This document shows positions 22,216 to 32,967 of a DNA stretch of 64,000 bases, piece after piece; position 1 is the stretch's first letter; each line of letters starts with the position of its first letter. This stretch comes from Channa striata (Eukaryota; Chordata; Actinopteri; Anabantiformes; Channidae): the NCBI GenBank assembly GCA_033026295.1, contig CM065173.1:9031517-9095516 (forward strand), read 5' to 3'. A model generated the notes under the pieces. The model was not told where the DNA came from, did not search any database, and saw only the letters and a program-made list of their open reading frames with translations. Both the position numbers and the translations under genes were made by a program.

Positions 22216-25200
22216 GAGACACATAAACCTCTCAGATGGTGTTATGTGAATGACTGGCATTAAATTACCCAGTAATTCTCAAAAAAATCATACCAGAACC
22301 TTACGTGCCCATATTCCCTGCAGAACAACCCATTTAACCTAATGCCCATATAAACTGTTCACCCTCTCAAATGACCCACTAAACAATTGGTTGAAATAAC
22401 GCCCCAATAAAGGGAGGCAGTTGAGATACCACCTATTTCATGCAAGGCACAGAAATGGGAAATATAGTCGTTTACAATAACCGACAGTGAATGTATGGTT
22501 GACACTATTTTTGTCCTAATGATTAAAAATGGGGATTAAATCGATTTAGGGTTAGGCAGGTTACATATCAGAGTTAGGTACTAAATAAATACAGTTAGGT
22601 GTTGTAATATACGTCACGGTTTGACATACGTCACTTGACTGATAAGAAGTTAATAAACAATTGTTTCACATTGGACTCAAACTCCAGTCCTCTATGAAAG
22701 TCCTCATCCACCCAACCGCCCCAGTCTCCTCTTTGTGAACTTTGTGTATTTAGAACTTTATGTCTAAATACCAGGTTATTACCAATCATTGTCACCCGAT
22801 GGCTTCATGCTACTGACTGGAGAGTTATTAATACTTTTCAGTCCACATTTATGGTTTGGTAGGTGACCTGCTAGACTGCTATAACAGTTAGAAATTGGTG
22901 ACATCTAACGGTTATAGGGAATATTACAGTCAGCATGGCATTTGAGATCACTTTTTAAAGCCAAACGGACGAGGTTAAGTGGTTGGGTGCCCGAGAAAAT
23001 GTAGGAGGAGTAAGACAGTAGTTTATGTCTCGACTGTTTTTCTGGGTTTCTACTTTAGCCATTTAAGTCAATATGATTGGGTATTTTAATGCATAAACAA
23101 CGGGACGAACTGCAACCAACCAAACTGCATCTCTTTCCCAAATTCACCAGCATCAGATAGTTCCAATGGAAATTAAAAAGAAAGCTAAAGTTAATATTTG
23201 GTTGCATTTTGGACAGCCTGTCACCTGTTTGTTTTCTGCATCCATTTTGATAATCATATTTTCTGCTGCTTTTATTTAGTTTGAGGAATTAAGACATTTA
23301 TGCGTTGTCATAACTACGGTCTCATGTTAGATTTTTTTGCTGGCCTGTCTCACCACTGCTGCAGCAGCTACAGCTCTTGCTGTGAGTGTAGACAGACAGT
23401 GAAGAAGCTGCTGCAGAAGCACCAAAACTATAAATTTACTTCTGTTAATTCCACTCAGTGCAAATAAAAAGCTGAAAGTCAGAGTAAGTCTCACTGTTGA
23501 GCTCTGTTGAGGCAACAGTTCCTCGTAGCAGAACCCGCAGTAATGGTGCCATTACCTGCACTAATGGTCTCACAACGACACCAAAATGACACCATTTTAA
23601 TGGTAAAATAATTAGTGTTATTGGACATATTTATGTGTATAAACAAGAATTGCAGTTTTGAAAATAAAATTCAAACTTTATTTAAATATAATACCCAAAG
23701 TTTGTCAAACTTTCTCCATCTTTCCTCCTGCTAATAAGCTTGTCCATGGACCTGCATGAAATCTGGACCATGTCTCTTTATGTCAAAGAAATGTTTCATG
23801 TTTTACTCCCTGCTGAGTCAAATTTCATTTCACATCATTTGGGAATCAATGCTTAGCTAAGAGAAACACTTCAAAAGGCTACAACACTCAGTTGTAGTAG
23901 CTACAAAACTTTTTGATCATTGGTGATCCACTTTTTCATCCGCGTCCTTTGGGGAAATTGTTTGGCTACGGTAGTTAAAGCGGAGATGTTCAGGAGCCAC
24001 TTTCATGTTCTGCTGTGTTCCTGCCGTCGTAAGAACGTCCAAAGTGGTGAAGTATGCACAAAATCATCTTAATTACTAAGCAGCATACAAACTCAAACTC
24101 TTTTTTTCTGCTTATAGCACTGGCTTTAACATTCTGCTAAATATTCAGTCTGTTGAGCACGTTCTTTCCCTTAAATTCTGGACTGATGCCTCTAGCAGGA
24201 TGCAGTAATTTGAGCGTAACAAACACTGGCCACAAATTAAAGCTGAGATGGCCTGGAAGCAGCATGGTGTCATGTCCTGCATCGAGTGCTGTTTGGGTTT
24301 CAAGTCTCTGATATTAGAGCAATGTTTGGACTCTGACCTCCAGTCAGAGACAAGAGCTTTCACTCAAAGTGCCACAACTGCTGCATTATGAATGTACTGG
24401 CAGACTGTTCCATTAGGAATGACTCAGCAAAGACTTCCACTCATTTTCAAAGTATCACTCTGTGCACAAATGACTGGAGCAAAACACTCATGAGTGAGGC
24501 CTGCTGAAAGCATTCAAGAGCACGGAAACACATCGGCTGCGAGATACACAAAACAGAAAGCTGAAAGTATTTTTAGAAAATCACCCGAATGCTCTTTGGA
24601 CTGTCAGCTTCCACTGTTAAAGTGCAGACCGCCTCCATGTGCACTGGCATTTCTGCCGCGTTTCTATAACATGTACACGACCACAAATTTAATTTAAACA
24701 GTATTTGTATTCAGCAAATTCAGATGATGGAACAAAAAGTTATTTAGGTTCAGTAAAAACATAGGGCAGGTATAAGTAGGTTTTTTTGTAATAGGTTATT
24801 GAGTGAATCCAGTTTGATTAAATACATTTATGAGATTCAGTGCTTATTAGACTTGGCAAAGGTAGCCAACAATCATGCATCAGACTTAGAGTTCTACTAA
24901 GTTATTAAAGCAGACTGTCTTTAACCAGAGAATTAATTAAGAATTACATCTTCCATTTTTATACTCTGGGATTGTGCATTTGCAATTGTGCACTTGATCC
25001 AGCACATATTGTCTTCAGTTTGTACACTGAGTTTTTCCCGCAGCCCATGTTGGGATGCAGTCGTATCCTTGAAACGAACGAGAAAGACTCATTTACTTGA
25101 TGAAGTGCTAATGTTGGTTCGAACACGGCCTTAGAAGTGTCATGAAATGAAAAATGCTCATCACATCTTCCCAGAGCAAAAGGTGGCGCCTTTAAATCAA

Positions 25201-27630
25201 TTGTTTTGCCCGACAAACACTCTAAACACAGTTTGTGCTTCAGTAATTGTAAGAAAATCCTCACATTCAAGACGCTGAACCCAGCAAATGATGATAATTG
25301 GCGTTGATTTGTTTTCTGCCTATGAAGCAAACATTTAATTGATAAGTAATTTCGGCACTAACTAATTCTATAATATAGTTCAACACCTTTGAATCTGGTT
25401 TTCACTCTCCCTTTCCAGCTATTTTGTAAATCACTGACTTAAGAAATCCACTCTTTATTACTTTTTCAAATTAATTTGTAACAATCGACTTTTCCCACCT
25501 ACTCAATTTAAAAACTGTGCTCGTCTCTCCCTGTGCTCTTTCTTAACTTACTTTCAGCGCTCACAGACCGACTCCTCGGCGCGACTGCTGCATTAATTCA
25601 CAGAGGTCAAACGGAAAGAAAAAAAAAAGAACGGATCCAAACTAATGTCACTCTGTCTGAGCAGGAGCCCAGAGAGGGGAGAGCGGGAGCCATATGCTTG
25701 GACGTAATGCAGCAGCCGTCGTGGTGAATGTACACGGAGTTGACACGGCAATCTGGAGCCGTTCACGACACTGTGCGGTTTAATGGCTAACGGGATGTTG
25801 GCCTGTGTGAGCACACGGCTGCTGACGCTTCCCATGGCACGTGTCACAGTCTATTACAGCCTGCAGCACACAGCAACATACATGGACAATCAAACACATT
25901 ATCCTCACTGCCATTGTTCTGTGGAAATCCACACGCATGGAAACTTGTCAGTGTTAAATGCTGAATTATCTTTACCCCCACACACACAGACACATACACA
26001 CATACACAAAAAGAGGATTTTGAAACCTTACAGGGCTAAAATTTCCTCAAATTATGCTACTGAACAAAAACACAACACACACACAAAGTGTTTTGTCTCC
26101 CACTTTGCTGTGTGCGTACAGACCCCTTCAAACTGAGGGACACACACCCACAAAGTATTGTACTCTCCAGCAGCCTGTGCACACAAAATGAATTCCCAGC
26201 TTGAATAGTCAAACACTACAACATGCTATATTTCATGGAGACAATTCCTTCCTTATTTGACATGCAGGACATTAATTGTCTGCACAATAAATTACAGCCG
26301 TCGCAGCAGCACCCGCGTGACATGTACACACACGGGTGGTTTATAAGCACAGATGTGGCAGCATAATCGCCGGATTGGCGGTGAGAATGCCAAGGGAGAG
26401 CTCACTCTTATGTGCCTTAATGAATCATGCTGTAACTTCATTTTGAAGGAGGAACAGCACATGTGCCGAATGAGCGTCAGCCAGTCTGACTTTGGTGATG
26501 TGACACCTGCAGTATACAGAACCTGTAGCATGCAGCTTATAATCTGTTTTATCAGATTTAGATGCTAATATGTCTTACTGTCTTTGTTAATATTGAAATA
26601 CTTGTTTGTCAAATAACAAGCCAGCCGCTGAGATTAATTTGAAAATTTTTCACCAGCAGTTCGAACATAAAATGTGGACCCACGTGTACATTTTTCTGAC
26701 CTCCAGTTGCAAACAGTGACTGTCCTCTGCAGCTGGGGCACAACGTAAGACTGTGATTTTAGGTCAGCTCTGCTCAACATTCTGAAAAGGAGGTACTGGA
26801 CAAACTAACTGACTGACTTTGACCTTGGAGGCTCCATACACTTCATCTTTGACCTACAGTGTTTGTGGGAACAAGTTTTAGAAATATGTTCCGGTAGTGG
26901 ACTGACTGACCACAATGAGGGCTTTTCTGTATGTTCTATGTAGTGGAAGGGAAACTGCCTGTGGACATCGAAGCATATCAAGGCCAAGACGGTTGACAGC
27001 ACACAAACCTAATTTTAAAAGCTCCTTCATTTGCAAGTCAACATTTAAGAGCGAGCGAGTTGGATGTGTGCTCAATCCCAACCACGCCCTCACTCATTGC
27101 TGGGTGTTTTTTGTCCTCACTAGAATGACATTTTATAATTCCATGTCATTTTATAACGACAAACCATACAATGTGCTGGTCAGGGTGTGGTGGAGTGTAT
27201 CACACAGCAGATGAGGGCTGGGCGCCGAGCAGAGCACTAGCTTTAATTTCATGTTGTAGCTTTAAGCAGGTTAGAGCAGCTTTTTCTCTTTCTATTGATT
27301 TTGTGTAAATATGAAACCAAGGTAGCGTATTAGAGAAACCCGATCCCCTCTCATTTGCTTTTAACATGTACAGATGTGCAGGACATTCCTTCAAGCTGGG
27401 TGGAAATTAGCATGGTGGGATCAGAGTATTGTAATTAAAGTATAATCAATTTTCTTTTAATTACCTTGACTTATGACATTGTTAGTCACTTGCTACTGAA
27501 ATATGTTCATTACATTGACCTCAGCACTGTCAAAGCCGTCAGAGGGATTCGGTATCACTGTAACCAATATCCCTGCCGGCCATTAGTGCAGGATATGGGA
27601 TGGGAAGCTGTCAGACAGAATGCGAGATGG
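22216..27630. other. Intergenic DNA, including worn repeats
   Basis: No exon is supportable. The part from 22520 to 22740 reads like worn dispersed repeat (GGGTTAGG-type phrases followed by a tRNA-SINE-like block at 22670-22720). CA-rich simple sequence lies at 25978-26010. Complex non-repetitive sequence with TAAT-type motifs at 26340-26640 is a candidate conserved non-coding element, unproven. Confidence 0.6.
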
Positions 27631-27637
27631 TGGAAAA

Positions 27638-27785
27638 GGTGACACATCATCAAAGCAAAAATGCCTGTAGAGCTTCGTATTTTATTATACTTGTAGTAAA
27701 ATATTCATATTTTATTAGAATTTATTAGTAAAACATTAATTTTTCATTCACTCTACAGGCATCTTAGCTTTGATGGTGTGCTACC
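27638..27785. mobile_element. Imperfect terminal inverted repeat pair (MITE-like)
   Basis: Left arm 27648-27672 and right arm 27751-27775 match at 22 of 25 positions as reverse complements (core ATGCCTGTAGAG against CTCTACAGGCAT). Weaker pairing extends to about 27638 and 27785. The 78-base interior is extremely AT-rich. It looks like a short non-autonomous DNA transposon or a long hairpin. No target duplication is obvious. Confidence 0.65.
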
Positions 27786-28060
27786 CTTTTTATTCACTTT
27801 TCACTCTTTTGAATTTTTAGGTTGAGCAGCCCATTAGAACAGACACTTGTTTCCTGTTTTGTGAATAAGCATGAGATGATATAAATTGTAAATGCACCTG
27901 ATGATGCAGCAGGATGCGCACGGAGAAATTTACTAGAGTTAATGCCATTGGCTGGAGAAATACAAACATTTATTGTTCTGCAGAGAGAAAAGTGTGATGG
28001 AGGCGAGATTGGAGATGAAATTGATTTAATGTTTTTTCTGCTCATTATATGATGATTTAA

Positions 28061-28127
28061 GGGATTCAATCCTGCAGTCTTTGCATCCCAACATTCCACC
28101 CACTGACCCACCAGGGCCCCCAAAGCA
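28061..28127 (-). mobile_element. tRNA-derived SINE head
   Basis: Read on the minus strand, GCCCTGGTGGGTCAGTGGGT carries an A-box-like segment. GCAGGATTGAATCCC follows as the B box with normal tRNA spacing. It is a SINE relic and not a tRNA gene, because the acceptor stem does not pair. Confidence 0.55.
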
Positions 28128-28149
28128 GCTCTGCTATGAATTATATGTT

Positions 28150-28372
28150 TAGAATTCACCCTATTTAAAATGAATGAGGGGGCCAAAACTTTAGAACCGC
28201 CTCTTATTACAATCCACTCCAGCACAACTCCACCACCTACTATGGCCTCAATAATAAAAAGAATAGAATTAGCACCTTTCTGACAGTTTCATCTTATAAA
28301 CACAAATGATAACATTATAAAAGTGAGCTGCTGTACAGGTGTACCTAATAAAGTGGCAAGTTAATCTATTTA
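28150..28372. mobile_element. Teleost dispersed repeat ending TACCTAATAAAGTGGC
   Basis: Phrases such as AGAACCGCCTCTTATTACA, CACTCCAGCACAACTCCACC, TTTCATCTTATAAACACAAA and GTACAGGTGTACCTAATAAA match, in order, a repeat seen very often in fish genomes. It abuts the SINE head on its left and lies 224 bases left of the foldback element. Class not assigned. Confidence 0.65.
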
Positions 28373-28595
28373 TGGATAGATATTTGGTTCTAAAATGTAT
28401 GGCTACTTGATTATTATGATTTTAAACCCAATTATTGAAATTTCACAGCAACCTGAAATGCTGGGCAGAGCATGAAGGAGCAAGTAGTAGATTTGAGTTG
28501 ATTTTGGACAAGTCCACAGTTCACAATCTCTAATCAGTCCCAACTCTGGAAGAAGTGGATCCTTGCATGTAGCACCACCCTGAACTAGATGTAGT

Positions 28596-28998
28596 CTAAA
28601 GGAGGCCTTCACTGACTTTGAACTTGCTTCTTTTGAATCTAGTTCAGGAGGTACATGCACATAAATGCCATTTAACTTCTCTTTGACTTTGCTCTATTAA
28701 AACGTCTTTGTACTTCTAGCTAAAAACGCCTCCAGATGACATCACTCTGAGGAACCTTCAGTTCAGATTATGTTGTTTTGTTGATCACACTATGGAGTTT
28801 GTAATGGGGGTCAACTTGCTTTTCCAGGGCTTGAAAAAACTTGTTTGTGTGATGTCATCTGGAGGAGTTATTCAGCTAGAAGCAAAGAACTATTTAATAT
28901 AGTGAAGTTAGATTGAAGTTTAAAGCATCAATGCACATTTACATACAAAACTTAAGCCAAAGACAGCAAGTTAAAAATTGGTGAAGTCGCCCTTTAAG
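28596..28998. mobile_element. Foldback element with long imperfect inverted repeats
   Basis: The outer ends CTAAAGGAGGCCTTCAC (left) and the reverse complement of GTGAAGTCGCCCTTTAAG (right) pair. The homology continues inward for roughly 165 bases on each side. The best-conserved inner block is CCTCCAGATGACATCAC at about 28729-28745, against its complement GTGATGTCATCTGGAGG at 28848-28864. The interior unpaired part is about 100 bases. The structure is that of a MITE or foldback element of about 400 bases without coding capacity. Target-site duplications could not be fixed by eye. Confidence 0.75.
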
Positions 28999-28999
28999 T

Positions 29000-30284
29000 A
29001 TTGTGCCATGATTAACAATAACTGTTACTGTAAGTGGAACATGCAGATATTAGCAAGTGAGAAATTAAAACAATATAAAATAATATGTTATTCTTAAATG
29101 GAAATCTGAGTTTTACAATACATTTTTGAAAGCTGCTTTTGTGCTTCAAAGACAGATAATCCATTTTGTATATGAGAACTGCTGCTATAATGACATCCAC
29201 ATATAGACGTCTGATGGATGTTTTACAATGATACAGCTATTGTTTCAGACCTGTCTTTACACAAGCAGAGTCACTATTATTAGGTTACTGATTCACTAAA
29301 CATGAGTCAGTGACTTACACAATCCTAATAATGCTCGCCTGAAAAAAAGAAATAAAAGAGAAAACAATAAACTCTGTGCAAACAGTTCAAATTTGCAGTC
29401 CAACATTTTGCAACCCTGACTGTCTTGTATAAAAATGTTTCACTTCACTGCAACTACACAGTCACTATGATGATAACACATCCCCAACAACATATCTTCT
29501 GTTTCATAAATATGTTGCATATTTAAAGATTAAAGATTATAGGATGTTATTATACTTCAGCTTCAGTTTTTAATTCTGTTCAACCAACCTTCGACTCTGC
29601 TTCTTATGAAAGTGCACTGAAGTAGAAGGGCTGTGGTTCCAGTCACTGCGGACGGACTTCAATCATCAGTTTTTCCTGGAATGTGTGTTTTCTTTTTTCT
29701 GTGGAGCTGAACTTTCCACGCACTGGAATAGTTTTTGCATCAGGACGACCCAGAAAATGTCTTTTGCCCGGGCAGTGCAGTCAATACCAAACTAGGGAGT
29801 GGATTGAGACACGGCCAAGGTTTGTGTTGGTGGTGTTTCTTTCTTTGTCTGTTTGGTCGTGGTGACTAATGCTGGCAACAGCACAGCTCATCCTCACGCT
29901 GTTCGTCTGTTCCAGCTGCATTAAAGCTAACACGCATCAGTTGTTTTGCTGAAGATGACAAAGCAGACACCAGATGTTTAAAACAGCGAAAAATGTCATT
30001 AACTGGTGAAAGGCTACATTACTGTTCTGACAGCCTGCAAGACACACAGTTATTTGTTTGTAGCTACAGTTTTGTGAGTGTTCACCGAATAGAACGAGCT
30101 GCAGTGCACAAGAAAGAAAGAGAGGTACATACTGTATGTAAATACTGTAGTGGCATTTATTCTGAGAAACTTTTATGTATATGTAATTATACAGAGCATC
30201 ATCTCAGGGTCTCACATTTGAAAGAGTAACTTTCGAAAATCTTATGAAAACAAAGGTTTTAACTGAAATAAATTAAAGGGACAA
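29000..30284. other. Intergenic DNA
   Basis: No gene, RNA or named repeat was recognised. The short open frames at 29683-29865 and 29993-30229 lack motifs and splice context. Confidence 0.7.
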
Positions 30285-30425
30285 TCCCCAGCCTACCCCA
30301 CCAGGTGTGTCCTGAGCAAGACACCCAGCGCCACCCCCCCCACTGCCGGGGATGGGTTAAACGCAGAGGTCAAATTTCACTGTAACATGTATGTGCAAAC
30401 TTATAAGTGATGAATAAAGGTTGTT
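30285..30425 (+). mobile_element. 3' portion of a teleost SINE/LINE-tail repeat
   Basis: GTGTGTCCTGAGCAAGACACC, GGGGATGGGTTAAACGCAGA and GTCAAATTTCACTGTA, ending in AATAAAGGTTGTTGTTGTTC, follow the standard wording of the 3' end of common fish tRNA-SINEs, including a short-repeat tail. The head is missing or unrecognisable. Confidence 0.7.
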
Positions 30426-30493
30426 GTTGTTCTTCTTCAGGGGAACGGTACACCTATTCCTCGTCAAAAATCTCCCTGTGTAGTTACCTTGGA

Positions 30494-30536
30494 GTTTCTA
30501 TAGCTACTGATAATGTTTATTGGTAGCTATAGAAAC
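30494..30536. repeat. Perfect 14-bp inverted repeat, 15-base loop
   Basis: GTTTCTATAGCTAC (30494-30507) and GTAGCTATAGAAAC (30523-30536) are exact reverse complements. The arm and loop sizes resemble the 4797-4835 palindrome, but the sequence is unrelated. Confidence 0.9.
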
Positions 30537-31084
30537 AGTTGGGTTTAATGAGCTCCCTGTGGAGAAGCTTTTTTTGGCATGTAATTTAGGTAGGACTAAA
30601 GATAAAGTCCATTTCATGATCTGTGGCTCATTATGTGATAATTTAAAAAGACTCTAACTTTTATTAAAATGTCACTGTTCTCCGCTGACTTTTCCCATTT
30701 TGGATGGTTATAAAAGCCTTGAGGGGTTTTTTTTTGTGGCAGACTTTATATATGAAAAGGAGGAAAGATTCTTCATTAGTAACATGATGATGCAGAAGGT
30801 GTAAGAGATTATGTTCTTTCCTGGCGTTCATGGACACAGCTGGAAGTTAACAAGCACATGCTGTAGACGGAGCAATTAGGTCGTTTTAAAAAGTGTAATG
30901 ATATTGTCCACAGTATACGTACATACTTTAAGACTTTTACCTGTGGAGGAATATGTTTGCAATGTAGTGAAAAAGGACTTAAAGATGTGAACACCTTCCC
31001 CACAGTCTGTTGTTGTTGTATAAGTCTGTGTGGGCTGGGCACTTGTAATGTGCAAAGTGCAACAAACACGAAGTACAACTGGTG

Positions 31085-31215
31085 ATGGAAGAGGTGCCCA
31101 GATCTTCTACTGCAAAAGTTCTGCATTCAGAAATGTACTTAGACAACAAAGTTCTATCAGCAAAACATACGTAAAGTTTTAAAAGTAAAAATACTCAGTG
31201 TGCAGAATGGACCCT
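31085..31215 (+). mobile_element. Second remnant of the GTACTT-rich fish repeat
   Basis: AGTTCTGCATTCAGAAATGT, ACTTAGACAACAAAG, ACGTAAAGTTTTAAAAGTAA and AATACTCAGTGTGCAGAATG reproduce the order of the abundant teleost element also glimpsed at 22135-22215. It lies about 500 bases before the second CpG island. Confidence 0.7.
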
Positions 31216-31610
31216 GCTGATTTTAATCACTTTTTACACGGCTTGGGAGTGAACGACGATAGACACAGTTTTATAAAATCACTTTTTCTGGTGTGTGTTT
31301 GTATGTAAATCCTGAATCTGTAGCTGTCAGATTAAAAAATGTGATGTTAATCAATTCCCACTTATATTTAGGTTAAGCACATTATTGGTACCACAAACTG
31401 CCCTTAAAAGTTGGCCAACTCCAAAAACTAACAACACACAGGACAAAAACATCACTGACTGTCCTTTACAGTTGACTAATAAGGCTCGTAAAATAAGGAG
31501 GGAAATTAATAAAAGACTAATGAAATATTCAGACAATATTGCATATTGTAGCAGTAATTCACACCGTGCGTGGACTATGGAGCACGAGTGTGTTTATTCG
31601 AGTACGCACC

Positions 31611-31684
31611 TGTGTGTGTGTGTGTGTGTGTGTAGGACGCAGAGTGAGTGAGTGAGTGGGTGAGTGGGTGAGTGAGTGAGTGGG
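31611..31684. repeat. (TG)n followed by (GAGT)n simple repeat
   Basis: A dinucleotide run (31611-31633) is followed within ten bases by about ten GAGT/GGGT tetramers (31642-31684), immediately upstream of the CpG island. Confidence 0.95.
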
Positions 31685-31739
31685 CCAGTCATAAAGAACC
31701 CCACTCCCCCTCTCTCTCCCTTCCCTGCCGCCTCAGTCA

Positions 31740-32258
31740 AGGACAGTTTCGCTTGGAGACGCTGGGACTGAGCCGCTCCACATTGCGCCTGTCCTCCTTT
31801 CGGCTGCTCCTACCGCCGACTACGGGATCTCTGTGATTGGCTCGCCGTCCCTCTCCTCCCTCCCTCCCGCCTGATTGTATGTAAATCCGGTCGGGACTGA
31901 GCCGGTAGGTGAGGTTGGGGCTGGTGGCTCCTGCCTCGGTGGCGCACACCAGACCCGAGAGCGGCCGCGGTGAGATCGCTGCGCCGTCGGAGCTGTCCGC
32001 TGTAGCCGTGGTGCTGAACTGCCCGGGCCGTGGCCCTGCTCGACACTGAAGGTATTTGGCGGACGGATTAACACTCTGCCCTCTGACAAACTTCTGCTGA
32101 CTGCATCTTTCTCTCTCCACATCGGGAATGACCCGCCAGCAGCAGCAGCAGCAGCCGTGGATTTGAGATAGTAGTTTGGTGAGAAGTGTTGCTCCGCTTG
32201 GTTCACCCTTAATCTCGCTTGGATTATTCCCCTGGATGGTTTACGTCTGGACACACAG
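31740..32258 (+). other. Putative non-coding first exon (5' UTR)
   Basis: Within the CpG island, plausible plus-strand donors occur at 32178 (TTTG/GTGAGA) and 32258 (ACACAG/GTAAAA). No long plus-strand frame with protein similarity spans the region, so the exon would be untranslated apart from a short upstream ORF at 32128-32166. The next candidate exon with a start codon is at 54418. The start of transcription is a guess. Pairing this exon with 54418 is inference and needs transcript data. Confidence 0.45.
32128..32166 (+). CDS. Possible upstream ORF with six CAG codons
   Basis: An ATG in the presumed leader opens 12 codons plus stop: MTRQQQQQQPWI. The (CAG)6 run is at 32137-32154. If translated it would be a uORF, and length changes in the CAG run would alter only this peptide. 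There is no evidence of translation beyond the frame itself. Confidence 0.3.
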   Translation: MTRQQQQQQPWI

Positions 32259-32950
32259 GTAAAACATGTCTGATTCCAGCCTGTGTGTGTGTGTGTGTGT
32301 TGTGTGGACTAATTATTAAAGCCTCCTCCGTGGGAAAAAGTCCGTCTTTTCTCTGTGTGACTCGCTATCAGACACCGAGCTTAACCCTCATCATCACAAC
32401 TCTTTTCTAATAATCCACCAGGTCAGTCTCCTTGACTCGGAAAATATCTTCCGATCTAGTGCCTCAAGCTTTTTTTTTTCCCATTTCAATTTACTCGCCT
32501 GCCTGTTCCCGGAGGCTCGAATCAACTGATCTGAGAACAGCTGAAGTTGAGATTACAGTTGCTGTTAGTGTGCGGCACGTCCGCTTCGCATTGTAACGCG
32601 ATCGATGCGCTGGAGACGCCTGGAGGCGCAGCACGTTGCCCGCAGCTTTTAATTTATCCGCGCAGTACTTAGTGCCTTATTTTCTTCCTGGCACAACTAA
32701 TCCTTGAGTGACACCGTTCGCGGCACAGGGATTATACTTTTGTTTTTTCCATCCCGAGCTTTGCGCCCGATGCATTTGGCAACGTATTACAGGCTCCTGC
32801 GGCCGGGCACGGTCGTTAATTGTGTTGTTTGATGGTTTGCGGATGAAATGTGGGGTCCCCTTCATGGCGCAGCAGATGGACTCAAAGATACCTTAAACCA
32901 GATTAAGTTCTGCCATCAATACGAGTCGGATTTGCAGACTGAAATCCTTT

Positions 32951-32967
32951 GGGGGGGGGGGGGGGGG
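32951..32967. repeat. Homopolymer of 17 G
   Basis: Seventeen consecutive G follow the CpG island. Such runs are prone to sequencing length error and can form a G-quadruplex. Confidence 0.95.

Larger units (their letters stand above)
31690..32680. promoter_or_regulatory. CpG island, putative promoter of a plus-strand gene
   Basis: About 1 kb of GC- and CpG-rich DNA stands out from the flanking AT-rich sequence. It contains a reversed CCAAT box (GATTGG, 31835-31840), an octamer-like ATGTAAAT near 31879, GC-box-like stretches and no clear TATA box. It is the only CpG island in the right-hand 58 kb. Orientation is inferred from plus-strand splice donors and from coding exons further right; the alternative is transcription in both directions. 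Confidence 0.65.

Noticed and set aside
24959..25330. 123-codon minus-strand open frame
   Set aside because: No recognisable motif or exon boundary and no codon bias; treated as chance.
27794..28225. 143-codon minus-strand open frame
   Set aside because: It runs across a SINE head and a dispersed repeat.
31820..32254. 144-codon minus-strand frame with an Ala run in the CpG island
   Set aside because: GC-rich DNA has few stops; the Ala run is the CAG repeat read backwards. No family similarity. Minus-strand transcription cannot be excluded but is unsupported.
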